From: Candidatus Ornithomonoglobus intestinigallinarum
GTDB lineage: Bacteria; Bacillota; Clostridia; UBA1381
Length of the DNA stretch: 64,000 bases
Assembly: GCA_018715365.1 (NCBI GenBank)
Contig: DVLU01000028.1
Span: forward strand, 1-64,000
Direction: 5' to 3'
The translations under genes were made by a program, and so were the position numbers. Under the pieces are notes generated by a model. The model was not told the origin of the DNA and made no database searches. It was given only the letters and a program-made list of their open reading frames with translations. Position 1 is the first letter of the stretch; each line of letters starts with the position of its first letter. Positions 18,577 through 28,259 of this stretch are shown here, one piece after another.

Positions 18577-19613
18577 TGGCAGCGCCGAATATTCTCTGCG
18601 ATACGGCAGGTATGTCTAACAAGCGTTGGCTGGAATGCCGTATGCACGGACCCAAAGGCAACATCCCGTACACCGTAGGCGGAAGCGATGTGGCTGCCAT
18701 TTTCGGTGTGTCACCGTGGACAACCCCGCTGGAGTTATGGATGATCAAGAAAGGCAGGATGAAACCTACATCAAAGCCAAATGCGAACCAATTGGAAATG
18801 GGTCATATGCTGGAACCGATCGCGGCGCATTTTTATGCGAAAAAGACCGGGAATACCGTCACTGACGATACGTATATGTATCAGCATGCTGACTATCCCT
18901 ATGCGCTTGCGGACTTTGACAGGCGTTTTACGCGCGCGTCTGACGGCGAGCCGGGGATACTGGAATGCAAAAGCTGTACCTATCATAAAGCATCGGACTG
19001 GGCAAACGGCGCCTACCCGCTTTATTATGAGTTTCAGCTTCGGTATTATCTTGCCGTTGCAGACGTCAATATCGGCGCTTTTTCGGCTGTATGGGGTAAT
19101 AACCCGGACAATGATCTGGCAACGCCCGATATAGTACGCGATAAGGCAAAAGAGGACATGATATTTGAACGGCTGGAGGAATGGATTTGGAGTCTTGAAA
19201 ACGACAAACCGCCGACAATGGCGGACGTGGCTCCCAAACTTGCACTGGAATCCCTTGCAAGGATATACGGCTCAGGCAATGCCGCACTGCCGTCCATAGA
19301 GCTTCCGGTTAAATACGAAAAACAGATACGGAGCATCTATGAACTGCAAGGAAAGATAGCCGAGTGCAATGATGAAATTAAAAAATATAATAAGGAGATT
19401 GAGGCACATTCCGTGCGAATTGCAGAATTGATGAAGGCACATGAACATGGCGTGCTTGAAACCACGTCGGACAAGTTCCTCATCGATTTTGTCACCAAAA
19501 CAAGCAACAGGACGGATACATCTTTGCTGAAAAAGAAATATCCGACTGTATATCAAGATGTAATCAAAAAGACTGAAAGCCGCAAACTGAAGGTATCGCT
19601 TCAGGCGGTCTGA
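18576..19613 (+). CDS. YqaJ-like viral recombinase/exonuclease
   Basis: RWLECRMHGPKGNIPYTVGGSDVAAIFGVSPWTTPLELWMIKKG, MGHMLEPIAAHFYAKKTG, GILECKSCTYHKASDW (PD-(D/E)XK pattern). Confidence 0.85.
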   Translation: MAAPNILCDTAGMSNKRWLECRMHGPKGNIPYTVGGSDVAAIFGVSPWTTPLELWMIKKGRMKPTSKPNANQLEMGHMLEPIAAHFYAKKTGNTVTDDTYMYQHADYPYALADFDRRFTRASDGEPGILECKSCTYHKASDWANGAYPLYYEFQLRYYLAVADVNIGAFSAVWGNNPDNDLATPDIVRDKAKEDMIFERLEEWIWSLENDKPPTMADVAPKLALESLARIYGSGNAALPSIELPVKYEKQIRSIYELQGKIAECNDEIKKYNKEIEAHSVRIAELMKAHEHGVLETTSDKFLIDFVTKTSNRTDTSLLKKKYPTVYQDVIKKTESRKLKVSLQAV

Positions 19614-19632
19614 CGTCGTGAAAGGAGTCAAT

Positions 19633-20139
19633 ATGAGTATTGATATTTTTAAAGAAAACTGGGAGACGGCGCTGGAGATGCAGTTTCAAAAACCTAACCG
19701 GTGTCTGAAAAAGGCCTATATTTGTTCGCCGCTGTGTGCCAAAACTGATATGGAAATGATCCGGAATATGCGGGCAGCCAGAGCGTATATGTTTTATGCT
19801 ATGAAACAGATGAATGTGCTGGCAAGGGCGCCGCACGCATATCTTCCCGCGCTGCTTTGCGAAAAGCTGCCGGCAGAACGTGCAATGGCGCTTGAGTTTG
19901 GGCTTAGGTTACTGGAAAACAGTGAAGTGTTGTTCGTTTGCGGCGACCGCATCAGTAACGGGATGAAAGGCGAAATCGGCAAGGCGGCTGTCCTGAATAT
20001 GGATATAACCGTATTTGACGAAAGCCTGTATCCTGCAGTACGGAAACTGGTTACACAGCATGGCGGCAATAAGGCAAAGGTGACGCTGGATGAAAAGAAC
20101 GCATTCCTTTCGCTTCCCCCGGAAATCATTGATTGCTGA
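19633..20139 (+). CDS. DUF4406/nucleoside 2-deoxyribosyltransferase-like protein
   Basis: KKAYICSPLCAKTDMEMIRNMRAARAYMFYAMKQMNVLARAPHAYLP...ALEFGLRLLENSEVLFVCGDRISNGMKGEIGKA. Confidence 0.6.
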   Translation: MSIDIFKENWETALEMQFQKPNRCLKKAYICSPLCAKTDMEMIRNMRAARAYMFYAMKQMNVLARAPHAYLPALLCEKLPAERAMALEFGLRLLENSEVLFVCGDRISNGMKGEIGKAAVLNMDITVFDESLYPAVRKLVTQHGGNKAKVTLDEKNAFLSLPPEIIDC

Positions 20140-20153
20140 GGAGGTATAAGATC

Positions 20154-20810
20154 ATGATCCGATTTTACCGGGAAGTGGATTTGCGTTCAAGAACAGCTAT
20201 GATTGAATTCCTTAAAAATCATTTTAGGTACTACACAATGAACTCCTGGAACAGAGCACAGTCGTATGCCTGTAATCTCAAGATTTACCGGCTTGGGCTG
20301 GATAAAGCGGTCACAGATAAGCTGTTTGACCTGCTCGAAACACAGGAGTCTTATGATGCAATGCATGATCTGATTGAGGATTTCAACTTATCACATAACT
20401 ATCGTTGGCAAGCCGGCATGAACGGCCGAAGCGGCGGGTATCTCGTATTATATCAGGGAGAAAGCCGGCCGTCTGAATACAAGTCGTATTGTACCAACTG
20501 CGGGCAGCGTAATTTTTCATCCGTATCCGAAACCGGAGCTGTATGCGGCAGATGCAGGCAGGCAGCACGTATCGATTACCGGACTGTACCGAAGGATATT
20601 TTTGTATATCCCGGACGCGGTACCGACGATGATAAGGATTTTGCGGATTGGGATTTGGACGCACTGAAAAGCCGCGTCAAGCTGGTACAGGAATTTGACA
20701 GTTTGGCGGATTCTATGGTCGGACAGGCCGTATATTTTGCGAAACATTATGAGCTGTGTGAAGAAGAATACTTCGTCCCGCAAAGCAGAAAAGTTTTAAA
20801 AGCGTTATAA
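20154..20810 (+). CDS. Hypothetical protein with zinc ribbon
   Basis: YCTNCGQRNFSSVSETGAVCGRCRQAAR. Confidence 0.6.
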   Translation: MIRFYREVDLRSRTAMIEFLKNHFRYYTMNSWNRAQSYACNLKIYRLGLDKAVTDKLFDLLETQESYDAMHDLIEDFNLSHNYRWQAGMNGRSGGYLVLYQGESRPSEYKSYCTNCGQRNFSSVSETGAVCGRCRQAARIDYRTVPKDIFVYPGRGTDDDKDFADWDLDALKSRVKLVQEFDSLADSMVGQAVYFAKHYELCEEEYFVPQSRKVLKAL

Positions 20811-20813
20811 CTA

Positions 20814-20974
20814 AATTAAGATGTCCCCCGCCTCTAAGGCGGTGGGTTCCACTTAATTTTTTCAGTGGGAGTACAATCTCCCACTGAAATCGTTGAATGA
20901 CGGGGCTATGCCACTTATTGAATCCATACGCAAAAATATGATCCGCAGTTGCCTTAAACGTCAGCTGCGGACAA
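20814..20974 (+). ncRNA. Structured intergenic/leader RNA candidate with three hairpins
   Basis: AAATTAAG..CCCCCGCCtctaaGGCGGTGGG..CTTAATTT(TTT) (20814-20863), perfect 12-bp hairpin TTTCAGTGGGAG-tacaat-CTCCCACTGAAA (20861-20890), ATCCGCAG..CTGCGGA (about 20942-20971). Confidence 0.45.
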
Positions 20975-20992
20975 AATGAAAGGAGATTTACA

Positions 20993-23164
20993 ATGCTATG
21001 TCAATTTGAACGTCTTGTATATCCCCGGAGTATCAGTATTACCGATACAGGCAGCTATATGGTTGCCTTGTACCGGCCATGCGAAAAAATAAAAGACAGT
21101 CTGGGGAATACTGTCTCGCGAATCAAAGCTGTCGGGTATTGTCTGCCCATTGCCGATAACCTGCGTTATGATATGCAGGGGCATTGGAGCAAGAATCCCA
21201 AACACGGCGTCCAGTTTGAAGTAGAAAGCTATAATGAAGTCATTGTTCCGGATAAGGAGGGTATTATCGCTTACCTGTCATCCGGGCAAATCAAAGGGAT
21301 CGGACCTAAGATAGCCGAACGGATCTATGCCGCCTTTGGAAACGCTGCGCTTGAGGTGCTGGATAAGGAGCCGGAGAAGCTTTTGTCCGTATCAGGCATA
21401 AGCGCGGCCAAACTGAAAAAGATATGTGATTCATACCTTGCCAACCGCGGCGCAAGAGATGTGGTCGCGTTCCTTACCCCACACGGTATCACGCCGAACC
21501 GCGCAGTCAGGCTGTATAAGGAATACGGTGAAAAGACAATGGATATTGTCAGGAACCATCCGTATAAGCTATGCAGTATGGCCGGCGTAGGATTTAAAAC
21601 GGCGGACAAAATCGCTATGAGCATGGGGTTTGATAAGCTGTCAACAGAGCGTGCCGATGAAGGGCTGCTCTATACCTTGACAGACGCAGAAGGGAAAGGC
21701 AATTTGTGTTTGGAAAAACACGAGCTGATAAAAAACTGTTTAAAAATATTAGACACGCCGGAGCTTACGGAAGAAATGCTTGCAAACCGTGCGGCGAGAC
21801 TGATCCAAAGCGGGCAAATCGTTTCCTATGCGGGAAACGCATACCGTTCGCGGACAGCCTATATTGAAGCGCATCTGGCAGAACTGATCGCAAGCCATCT
21901 GCATCGGAACCGGGGCTATGCTTATACGGACTTGGATGCAGAGCTTGACAAAGAGGAAGCGCTTCTTTCGGTCAAGCTGGCGCCTGAGCAGAGGTGTGCC
22001 GTCAAGACTGCGCTTACAAGCAGCGTGTCTATCATCACTGGCGGACCCGGTACCGGAAAAACAATGATCCAGCGCGCATTACTGGATATTTACAAACGGA
22101 ACCACCCTGTTGATAAGATATGCTGCTGCGCACCGACCGGGCGGGCTGCGAGACGTATGGAGCAGTCTACGCTTTTTCCGGCTATGACCGTCCATAAAGC
22201 ATTGGGGCTGATGGCAGGTGAAGACGGCGATTACAATGAGCCGACAGACCTTGACGCGGATCTGGTGCTGATAGACGAAGTATCTATGCTGGACGTATAT
22301 CTTGCAGAGCATTTGTTCAATGCAGTTAAGAACCAAAGCCAGATCGTATTGATCGGCGATGCGGACCAGCTGCCGTCTGTAGGACCCGGCGCCGTCTTAA
22401 GCGAGCTGATCGCCAGCGGGTGTATCCCGGTGGTCAGGCTTGACAAAGTGTTTCGCCAGAGTGCCGGAAGCCGTATCGCGACCAATGCAAAGCTGATCCG
22501 TCACGGGAATCTGAGTCTGGAATATGGGGCAGATTTTCGGTTTGATGATTCTGCTTCCACGGCAGAGTCCGCCGAACAAATAGCCGAGGTGTATATGCAG
22601 GAAATTGCCAAATACGGCGTGGATAATGTTGCCCTGCTTTCACCGTTCCGTCAGAAAACCGAAACGGGGGTAAATGCCTTAAACGAGCTCGTTCGTGATA
22701 TGGTAAACCCTCCCGGTAGCGAAAAAAGCGAAATACGGTTTGGGAAACGGCTTTTCCGATGCGGCGATAAGGTCATGCAGACGAAAAACCACGGCGATGT
22801 AAATAACGGCGATATCGGGTATATCACAAATATTGTACAGACCGATTCCGAAACCGTTATATATGTCAACTTCGGTGACGGAAAGCTGAAAGAGTATGAC
22901 GCGGGCGATCTTGACATGTTGGACTTAGGATACGCTTCGACCATACACAAGTCGCAGGGAGCCGAATACCAGTCTGTTATTATCAATCTGCAGTGCGCAC
23001 ACGCCATTATGCTGACAAGACCGCTTATCTATACGGCGATTACCAGAGGTAAGCAAAAAGTCATCATCGTTGGAGAACGCCGTGCGCTGTGTATTGCTAT
23101 CAAAAGGACAGACACGGAAAGACGCGGCACCTGTCTTGCAAAAAGGATACAAGAATATTGCTGA
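20993..23164 (+). CDS. RecD-like ATP-dependent DNA helicase
   Basis: Helix-hairpin-helix region, IITGGPGTGKTMIQRALL, LVLIDEVSMLD, LIGDADQLPSVGPGAVL, YASTIHKSQGAEYQSVII. Confidence 0.92.
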   Translation: MLCQFERLVYPRSISITDTGSYMVALYRPCEKIKDSLGNTVSRIKAVGYCLPIADNLRYDMQGHWSKNPKHGVQFEVESYNEVIVPDKEGIIAYLSSGQIKGIGPKIAERIYAAFGNAALEVLDKEPEKLLSVSGISAAKLKKICDSYLANRGARDVVAFLTPHGITPNRAVRLYKEYGEKTMDIVRNHPYKLCSMAGVGFKTADKIAMSMGFDKLSTERADEGLLYTLTDAEGKGNLCLEKHELIKNCLKILDTPELTEEMLANRAARLIQSGQIVSYAGNAYRSRTAYIEAHLAELIASHLHRNRGYAYTDLDAELDKEEALLSVKLAPEQRCAVKTALTSSVSIITGGPGTGKTMIQRALLDIYKRNHPVDKICCCAPTGRAARRMEQSTLFPAMTVHKALGLMAGEDGDYNEPTDLDADLVLIDEVSMLDVYLAEHLFNAVKNQSQIVLIGDADQLPSVGPGAVLSELIASGCIPVVRLDKVFRQSAGSRIATNAKLIRHGNLSLEYGADFRFDDSASTAESAEQIAEVYMQEIAKYGVDNVALLSPFRQKTETGVNALNELVRDMVNPPGSEKSEIRFGKRLFRCGDKVMQTKNHGDVNNGDIGYITNIVQTDSETVIYVNFGDGKLKEYDAGDLDMLDLGYASTIHKSQGAEYQSVIINLQCAHAIMLTRPLIYTAITRGKQKVIIVGERRALCIAIKRTDTERRGTCLAKRIQEYC

Positions 23165-23187
23165 TAAAAATTGAAAGGAGCAGAAAA

Positions 23188-23637
23188 ATGGCTACAGTAT
23201 TAGATTCATGCAAAACAAAAAGGGATACATATCGCTCACAGATCACAGAAGGCTGTCTGCCGCTGGATGAGCTGTTATTCGTTCAGGAACTGAATTACAG
23301 GATCTTAGTCCTTGAGACCTTTCAGAATTTCTGTAAAACAGCGCCTGTTACAACGGATACCAATGTTATGTCGTATCATTACCAGCTTGTGGACGCATAT
23401 ATGCGTTTTTTGCTGAATGAGCGGAAGTTTGGGTTAAAAACAGACGAAAGCGGGCAGAAAAGACGGGAAACCGCATATTCTGCATTGCAGCGTGTGATTC
23501 AGGATGCACGCAAGCGGTTTTCAAGCTTTGTACCAGGCACACAGGATCAATATAAGAAATGTATTATCCAGCTCGTAAACACGATACTGCCGGTATGGCT
23601 GCAGTACCGAAACACATACATCGAGATAAATCTTTAA
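23188..23637 (+). CDS. Hypothetical protein
   Basis: 150-codon ORF with RBS gaaaggag. Confidence 0.6.
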   Translation: MATVLDSCKTKRDTYRSQITEGCLPLDELLFVQELNYRILVLETFQNFCKTAPVTTDTNVMSYHYQLVDAYMRFLLNERKFGLKTDESGQKRRETAYSALQRVIQDARKRFSSFVPGTQDQYKKCIIQLVNTILPVWLQYRNTYIEINL

Positions 23638-23651
23638 GGAGGTTCAATACA

Positions 23652-24401
23652 ATGAGTCAAAACAACTCGAATGAAAAGCTGCCGTCTATGGCTGCTATTG
23701 AAACAATCAACGAAGTGCAGGGCTTTGATCCTGCGCCGTTTGCCGTTGAATATACCGATCTGAATTCCAACGAATCCCGCAAACGGCTGCCTGTCATGAT
23801 CCAGATGGCATGGTTCCGTTTGAAATACCCTGAAGGGAAAATTGCCGTACAGGTCAATCAAGGCAAGGATTGCTTTGTGGCGACCGCAAGGGTATATCCC
23901 AGTTATAAGGATCCGATAGATTGTTATCTTGCGGAGGCGACTGCCTCCCGCGGATACTGTACCGAAAAACCGTCTGTCTCTCCGCGCGAGTGGGCGCAGA
24001 CGGCGGCTGTCGGTATTGCGCTCAGGAATGCAGGGTTTGGTCTGCAGTTTTCAATGGCCGGTGAGGATTTCGATGATGTGGCGCCAAATGAGTTTGGGAC
24101 ACCGCATGAAAATATGACGTCGGTGCCAAGGCCACAGGAAACAATCCCGCAGCCGGCAGCTGATCCGGAGCCCGAACCGGTTGAACAACCGCCGGTTGAA
24201 CTGACGCCGGAGGAAAAACTGAATCAGGCATTACAGACTGCCTGCCCGATAGCAAAATACAAGGATAAAACACTTGGCGATGTCTTAATGCTTGACCAGG
24301 GCGCAATAAAGTGGCTCGCCAATAAATTTACCGGTGATGAACATATCAAAGAAGCAGCACAAAGGATCTGTGAATATGCCGTACAGCAGACCACAGCCTG
24401 A
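23652..24401 (+). CDS. Hypothetical protein, possibly recombination-related (by context)
   Basis: 250-codon ORF; MIQMAWFRLKYPEGKIAVQ..ATARVYPSYKDPIDCYLAEATASRGY; sits with primase, RecD and YqaJ-like genes. Confidence 0.5.
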   Translation: MSQNNSNEKLPSMAAIETINEVQGFDPAPFAVEYTDLNSNESRKRLPVMIQMAWFRLKYPEGKIAVQVNQGKDCFVATARVYPSYKDPIDCYLAEATASRGYCTEKPSVSPREWAQTAAVGIALRNAGFGLQFSMAGEDFDDVAPNEFGTPHENMTSVPRPQETIPQPAADPEPEPVEQPPVELTPEEKLNQALQTACPIAKYKDKTLGDVLMLDQGAIKWLANKFTGDEHIKEAAQRICEYAVQQTTA

Positions 24402-24454
24402 GTTAGAAAAGCGATGTGGGGACGGCTTCGGCTGTCCCCGGAAAGGAGGGCTGT

Positions 24455-25540
24455 ATGGATATTTTTCACATGACGGATATTATCTCAATGCTCGGATTGC
24501 CGTTCCCGGCGCACGGGCGCAGTTCATATTATGTGCAATGCCCATGCTGCGATGATAATGCACGCCAGCGGCATTTGAACATCAACCTGAAAAAAGAAGT
24601 GTTCCGCTGCCCGAAATGCGGGATATCCGGGGGTATGTTCGACCTGTATGCGTTATACACAGGCATACCTCGTGATAAGGTGCGCAGTGAACTGATAAAA
24701 AAGGCAGGTTCTCCCGATAAAACGGCGGTCAGGCAGCAAAAAATTTTAGCGGCACAGCCTGTTGTTGAGGAATGCCCGATCACAGATGTGGAAACACGTC
24801 ATGCAACGTACAGCGCTCTGCTTGCCAGGCTCTCGCTTTCGCCCGATCATCGCAGGAATCTGCATAACCGAGGTCTTACGGATGATGATATTGAACGGTT
24901 CGGGTATAAGACAACACCGGTCATGGGTACGACTGCGATAGCGAGACAACTTCAGTCTGAAGGGTGTTATCTGGCGGGAGTCCCTGGGTTTTACCGGACG
25001 GAAGATAATGCATGGAGCTTTGTCAATGAAAAACGCGGGATACTGATCCCTGTGCGGGATACCAACGGGTATATCCAGGGGCTTCAGATCAGGCGCGATG
25101 ATTGTAACAAACGAAAATTCCGCTGGGTATCCAGTGCTGAGAAAAAAGACGGATGCCGCGCAGAGGGTTGGACACATTTTGTGGGACCGCTTCGTCCGTT
25201 GGTTGTACTGACCGAAGGACCGATGAAGTCGGATGTGATCCATGCTTTAACCGGCTTGACCGTACTTGCTGTTCCGGGCGTAAACGCTTTAACGCAGCTC
25301 AGACTGACTCTGGAGATACTGCGTAACAACGGATTGGAGGAGATAAAAACCGCATTCGATATGGATTTTCTCACCAATTGGCACGTGCAGAGCGGATATG
25401 CAAACCTGTTATCGTTATTAAACGATATGGGGTTCAAGTTCGGAACGTACATTTGGGATCCAAAATACAAGGGGCTTGACGATTATGTCTATGCTCTTGT
25501 TTCAAAGAACAACAGGCCGGATAAAAAGCCTAATGAATAG
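24455..25540 (+). CDS. DNA primase-like protein (CHC2 zinc finger plus TOPRIM-like/DUF3854 region)
   Basis: YYVQCPCCDDNARQRHLNINLKKEVFRCPKCGISGGMFDLYALY; VVLTEGPMKSDVIHALTGLTVLAVPGVNAL. Confidence 0.85.
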   Translation: MDIFHMTDIISMLGLPFPAHGRSSYYVQCPCCDDNARQRHLNINLKKEVFRCPKCGISGGMFDLYALYTGIPRDKVRSELIKKAGSPDKTAVRQQKILAAQPVVEECPITDVETRHATYSALLARLSLSPDHRRNLHNRGLTDDDIERFGYKTTPVMGTTAIARQLQSEGCYLAGVPGFYRTEDNAWSFVNEKRGILIPVRDTNGYIQGLQIRRDDCNKRKFRWVSSAEKKDGCRAEGWTHFVGPLRPLVVLTEGPMKSDVIHALTGLTVLAVPGVNALTQLRLTLEILRNNGLEEIKTAFDMDFLTNWHVQSGYANLLSLLNDMGFKFGTYIWDPKYKGLDDYVYALVSKNNRPDKKPNE

Positions 25541-25595
25541 GACTGCCTTGCAGTCATAGAAACAAATAGATGTGAAAGACATAACAGTATTGCAA

Positions 25596-25633
25596 AGGGG
25601 TAAAGCGGAACACATCTGCTTTACTCCTTTTTC
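25596..25633 (+). terminator. Intrinsic terminator
   Basis: GGGGTAAAGCGGAACACATCTGCTTTACTCC TTTTT. Confidence 0.65.
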
Positions 25634-25741
25634 TTACGTGCATTTTAACGGGAATACGCATTTCAGTTGCAAATAGGTTTGGTTTGGCGTGTAATTAAAT
25701 GTGGAAAAACAATCCCAAAATAAATTTACGGAGGTTATCTT

Positions 25742-26662
25742 ATGTTAATAGCTATTGATCATGGGAACTATGCGATAAAAACGCCGAACTTCTCATTTGT
25801 GTCCGGGCTCTCGGAGCATACCGTAAAGCCGCCGCTGACAGATGAGATACTGGAGTATGACGGCAGATATTGGACTTTGAGCGGAAAGAGGCTGAGCTAT
25901 ATGCGTGACAAAACGCAGGACGAACGGTATTTTGTCCTTTCGTTGTTTGCGATAGCAAAAGAAATGCAGTCACGCGGCAGCTATGCTCCGCTGGAACAGG
26001 TGGACCTGGCGGTCGGTCTTCCGCCCGAACACTACGGGGTGCTGAAGGATAAATTTGCCGGATATTTTAAACGTAACGGTGTCATCAAGTTTGTATACCA
26101 GGATCGCCCGTACAGTATTATAATAAATCATGTAATGGTATTCCCGCAGGCATACGCGGCTGTTGTACCGCAAAGCAGCCTGGTCGTTAATACGCTGAGG
26201 ATATTTATTATAGATATCGGCGGATATACGACGGACGTGCTGCTTTTAAGAAACGGCAAACCCGATCTGCAATTCTGCCGCAGTCTGGAAACCGGTATCA
26301 TTACGATGAATAATGAGATCGTCAGAAAAGTTGGGACTCTTCATGATATGCGGATCGAAGACGAACATATCAGCGCAGTGCTCAGCGGACAGGAAACGAT
26401 TCTGCCGGAAGATGTTAAACGGACAATCACGGATGCAACAAAACTGCACGCAAAGAATATTTTGGATCAATTGCGCGAGCTTCAGGTTGATCTGCGCTCT
26501 AACCCTGCTGTGTTTATCGGCGGCGGCAGTATATTGCTGCATACTTTTTTGGAAAAGTCTCCGCAGGTGGCAAAAGCAAGCTTTGTTGATTCTCCGAACG
26601 CCAATGCCGTGGGTTATGAAATGCTTGCAAGGAAACAGCTTTCGCTTCAACGCATGAAGTGA
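25742..26662 (+). CDS. ParM/StbA-like actin-type partition ATPase
   Basis: MLIAIDHGNYAIKT; FIIDIGGYTTDVLLLRNG; FIGGGSILL: actin-like ATPase phosphate/adenosine motifs. Confidence 0.85.
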   Translation: MLIAIDHGNYAIKTPNFSFVSGLSEHTVKPPLTDEILEYDGRYWTLSGKRLSYMRDKTQDERYFVLSLFAIAKEMQSRGSYAPLEQVDLAVGLPPEHYGVLKDKFAGYFKRNGVIKFVYQDRPYSIIINHVMVFPQAYAAVVPQSSLVVNTLRIFIIDIGGYTTDVLLLRNGKPDLQFCRSLETGIITMNNEIVRKVGTLHDMRIEDEHISAVLSGQETILPEDVKRTITDATKLHAKNILDQLRELQVDLRSNPAVFIGGGSILLHTFLEKSPQVAKASFVDSPNANAVGYEMLARKQLSLQRMK

Positions 26663-26676
26663 CAGGCGGTGATTCT

Positions 26677-27036
26677 ATGAAAAAGGACGGAAAGTATCGG
26701 TTTTCATTGCAATTTAACTCAGAAACAGAAGAACAGTTTCGAGCAGGAGAACTGCTGGAAAGGATGGGAAATCGGAAAAGTCATCTCGTGGTGGCTGCCC
26801 TGAACGAGTATATGGAATCCCATCCGGAATTAAAAAGTAAAGACTGCAAAGTGGAGATCAAGCTTACGACAAGCTATGATCAGGCGAAAATAGAACAGAT
26901 GATACAAAACATAGTTGAACAAAGACTTACCGGCATGCAGATATCCGGTATCCAGGATAATAGCAAAAACGGCCAACAGGAGGCGTTAGAAGAAGATATT
27001 GCAAAAATGCTGGACAATCTTGATATGTTTCAGTAA
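26677..27036 (+). CDS. ParR-like small DNA-binding adaptor (ribbon-helix-helix-like)
   Basis: Immediately downstream of the ParM-like gene; YRFSLQFNSETEEQFRAGELLERMGNRKSHLVVAALNEYM. Confidence 0.65.
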   Translation: MKKDGKYRFSLQFNSETEEQFRAGELLERMGNRKSHLVVAALNEYMESHPELKSKDCKVEIKLTTSYDQAKIEQMIQNIVEQRLTGMQISGIQDNSKNGQQEALEEDIAKMLDNLDMFQ

Positions 27037-27043
27037 ACTGTGA

Positions 27044-27080
27044 ATTAGTCTGCCCACACCTATGAGCAGACTAATTTTAT
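27044..27080 (+). terminator. Intrinsic terminator
   Basis: TTAGTCTGC...GCAGACTAA followed by TTTTATTTG. Confidence 0.65.
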
Positions 27081-27202
27081 TTGTTGTTTTATTTTTTTGG
27101 TATTATTTCTTTAAATCACACTTATAGTGCGTGTATCGGATGGCTGCATTCTTCAAATTTAATAAAAGACATTGTAAAATAATTATAAGGAGAAGATGTA
27201 CC

Positions 27203-27544
27203 GTGGATTACATAGCTTTGGGAAATAATATCAGGAAATATCGGCACATTGCCGGGCTGCGGCAGGAAGACCTTGCTGAGTTGTGCGACTGCAGTACCAG
27301 CCATATCGGTCAGATCGAACACGCACGGACTGTTCCGAGTTTAGATATGACAATGCGTATTGCAAACGCATTATTTGTTACAATAGACCAACTGGTTGCG
27401 GAGAGCTATACCCATCCTGAACAGGTCTATCTGAAAGAGATTGCTGAACGTATTGAAAAATATTCAACTGCAAAGAAAATTACCATATGTGAGTCGCTGT
27501 CAAATTATTTAGACTCACTCGAAAAATTCGAGAAACTCAAGTAG
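27203..27544 (+). CDS. XRE-family transcriptional regulator (GTG start)
   Basis: LGNNIRKYRHIAGLRQEDLAELCDCSTSHIGQIEHARTVPSLDMTMRIANALFVTIDQL. Confidence 0.88.
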   Translation: MDYIALGNNIRKYRHIAGLRQEDLAELCDCSTSHIGQIEHARTVPSLDMTMRIANALFVTIDQLVAESYTHPEQVYLKEIAERIEKYSTAKKITICESLSNYLDSLEKFEKLK

Positions 27545-27663
27545 GAAGTGTTTTGCTATGTTAAGGGGATATTGCTGATTATAAAATATATCTGCGAAAA
27601 TATAAAATAACGAATTATGCAGCGGTTGAGGCTTTTGCCTTGACAGAACTGTGTTGCGCTTTG

Positions 27664-27702
27664 CGGCTGTGCCACATTAAGGTGTGGTATGGCCGTTTTT
27701 TT
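27664..27702 (+). terminator. Intrinsic terminator upstream of sigma-like gene
   Basis: CGGCTGTGCCACAttaaGGTGTGGTATGGCCG TTTTTTT. Confidence 0.7.
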
Positions 27703-27836
27703 ATACTTACTTGTAAAGGGGGTGAGTCCAATGTTCTGATTGCTTTGCTATGGATATATAAGGTAATTGGAAACGTATCACAGCATGCTATCATGGCATG
27801 TTGTGCTCTTGCTCTGATGGCATGCTTAAAGGAGGA

Positions 27837-28259
27837 ATGAAAGTGAGCCATCATCAAGAACACAACAACAGGCTCCGCGCTGAATTTACAGTGTGGATCG
27901 AACGCCTGATACGCAATGCAAGAACAGATTATATGCGTAAGCTGGCAAGAACAATACCCACCGTCTCATTTGAAGATATTCCGGAGTCTATGCTGCTTCA
28001 ATACAACGAAGACGATTTTCCGGTATTGGTATGCAATAAGCAAAGCGAGTTTGATTTTGAGGAAGAACGGCTGGCAGCTGCTTTTTCCAAACTGCCGCTT
28101 ATGCGTCAGAGGATACTGACAATGCTGTTCGTGGAGGAAAAGAAACCTGCGGAAATAGCGAAACAACTCCATTGTTCGGCTCAGTACGTTTACACACAGC
28201 GGTTTGAGGCGATAAAAAAGCTTCGTAAATTGCTTGACAAAGGCGGTGATCTGGATTGA
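27837..28259 (+). CDS. RNA polymerase sigma-70-like (region 4) protein, ICE-type
   Basis: LAAAFSKLPLMRQRILTMLFVEEKKPAEIAKQLHCSAQYVYTQRFEAIKKLRKLL. Confidence 0.82.
   Translation: MKVSHHQEHNNRLRAEFTVWIERLIRNARTDYMRKLARTIPTVSFEDIPESMLLQYNEDDFPVLVCNKQSEFDFEEERLAAAFSKLPLMRQRILTMLFVEEKKPAEIAKQLHCSAQYVYTQRFEAIKKLRKLLDKGGDLD

Noticed and set aside
25560-25741. parC-like iteron array upstream of the ParM-like gene
   Set aside because: No convincing tandem repeats could be found by eye.
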